From NCBI GenBank assembly GCA_000697335.1, contig JNEM01016960.1:1-45524 (forward strand): a DNA stretch of 45,524 nucleotides, read 5' to 3'. Shown in pieces: positions 45,071 to 45,524 of the stretch. The DNA comes from Conidiobolus incongruus B7586 (taxonomy: Eukaryota > Entomophthoromycota > Entomophthoromycetes > Entomophthorales > Conidiobolaceae). Under the pieces are notes generated by a model. It did not search any database, had not been told where the DNA came from, and saw only the letters and a program-made list of their open reading frames with translations. Each line of letters begins with the position of its first letter. The stretch's first letter is position 1. The position numbers and the translations under genes are program-made.

Positions 45071-45524
45071 AATCATATTATTTTTGTTTTAAATAATTAA
45101 TTTTACTAGAATAAAAAATTAAAATTAATAAACCTTTTTTTAAACCATTGTGTATTTAGCTTTATAAATATTATTAATTTGATTTCAAAATATTAAAATA
45201 ATATTAAGTTTATAATAAATTATTAATTATTATAATGGTTTTAGTTGCTGGTTGTTTATAGTTTATTATTTATTTTAATTTAAGTATAATTTAAATTATA
45301 ATATAATTATCTTGAATAAATTCAATATAATTTCAATTTCTAATATATATTAGCCTATAAAAATGAGTTATAAAGTTAAAATTATTTATATATTTACTTA
45401 TATCTTAAATAATTCTTAATAAAATAAATTTAAATTAAAATATATAATTTACCTATAATAATTAATTATAACTAATTATATTTGATTATATTTCATTAAT
45501 TATTAGTTAATATATTAAAATTAA
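45071..45524. other. Right edge, no gene seen
   Basis: AT-rich sequence to the end of the window. Nothing recognised. Confidence 0.55.

Noticed and set aside
1-45524. CRISPR arrays, operons, bacterial insertion sequences, LTR or other virus-like elements
   Set aside because: No regularly spaced repeats, no polycistronic layout, no reverse transcriptase, integrase or capsid-like readings, and no long terminal repeats were seen.

Overview
This window looks like nuclear DNA of an AT-rich fungus. The evidence is a WOPR-domain regulator (a fungus-specific family), a Rho1-type GEF with the fungal DEP-DH-PH-CNH layout, and a mariner transposon. Introns are short (mostly 45-62 nt), with GT...AG ends and often TACTAAT/TACTAAC-like branch sites. 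Coding exons are visibly richer in G+C than introns and intergenic DNA, which are extremely AT-rich. The genes use the standard code. I cannot place the species; an early-diverging or otherwise AT-rich, intron-bearing fungus with mitochondria fits best.

Layout. The left edge (1-122) is the tail of a decayed mariner element. Then come: a three-KH-domain RNA-binding protein (+, 2872-4260); an ATAD2/Yta7-type AAA ATPase (+, 5720-8845); a CD39-type nucleotidase (-, 9089-10634); an Ayr1-like short-chain dehydrogenase (-, 11419-12549); a WOPR protein of minimal size (-, 14638-15337); a UXT-like prefoldin spread over five small exons (-, 16221-16883); a Rom2-like Rho1 GEF (+, 18825-23809); a decayed mariner (+, 24437-25603); a nine-exon threonine aldolase (-, 25796-27309); tRNA-Pro(AGG) (-); mitochondrial ribosomal protein uS15m (+, 28223-29078); UTP14 (-, 29585-32646); tRNA-His(GTG) (-); ketopantoate hydroxymethyltransferase ECM31 (-, 34097-35216); a nested pair of mariner elements (36714-39285); and a taxilin-like coiled-coil protein (-, 39818-41771). 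The last 3.7 kb has no gene I can support.

The genes are mostly ordinary housekeeping loci: rRNA processing (UTP14), mitochondrial translation (uS15m), chromatin (ATAD2-like), wall-integrity signalling (Rom2-like), pantothenate and glycine/threonine metabolism, vesicle traffic (taxilin) and tRNAs. Neighbours show no operon-like logic. The most informative features are: (1) four mariner copies of different ages, one inserted into another, so the old copy, an uninterrupted sister copy and the insertion's TA duplication can be compared directly; (2) two otherwise well-conserved single genes (UXT-like and threonine aldolase) that each carry one frame break, suggesting consensus errors or recent loss; (3) a candidate 3-nt microexon in the taxilin gene; (4) a pyrimidine-rich, GC-elevated island at 13.2-13.7 kb that may be an unannotated small gene. 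I did not find a clearly new multi-gene system.
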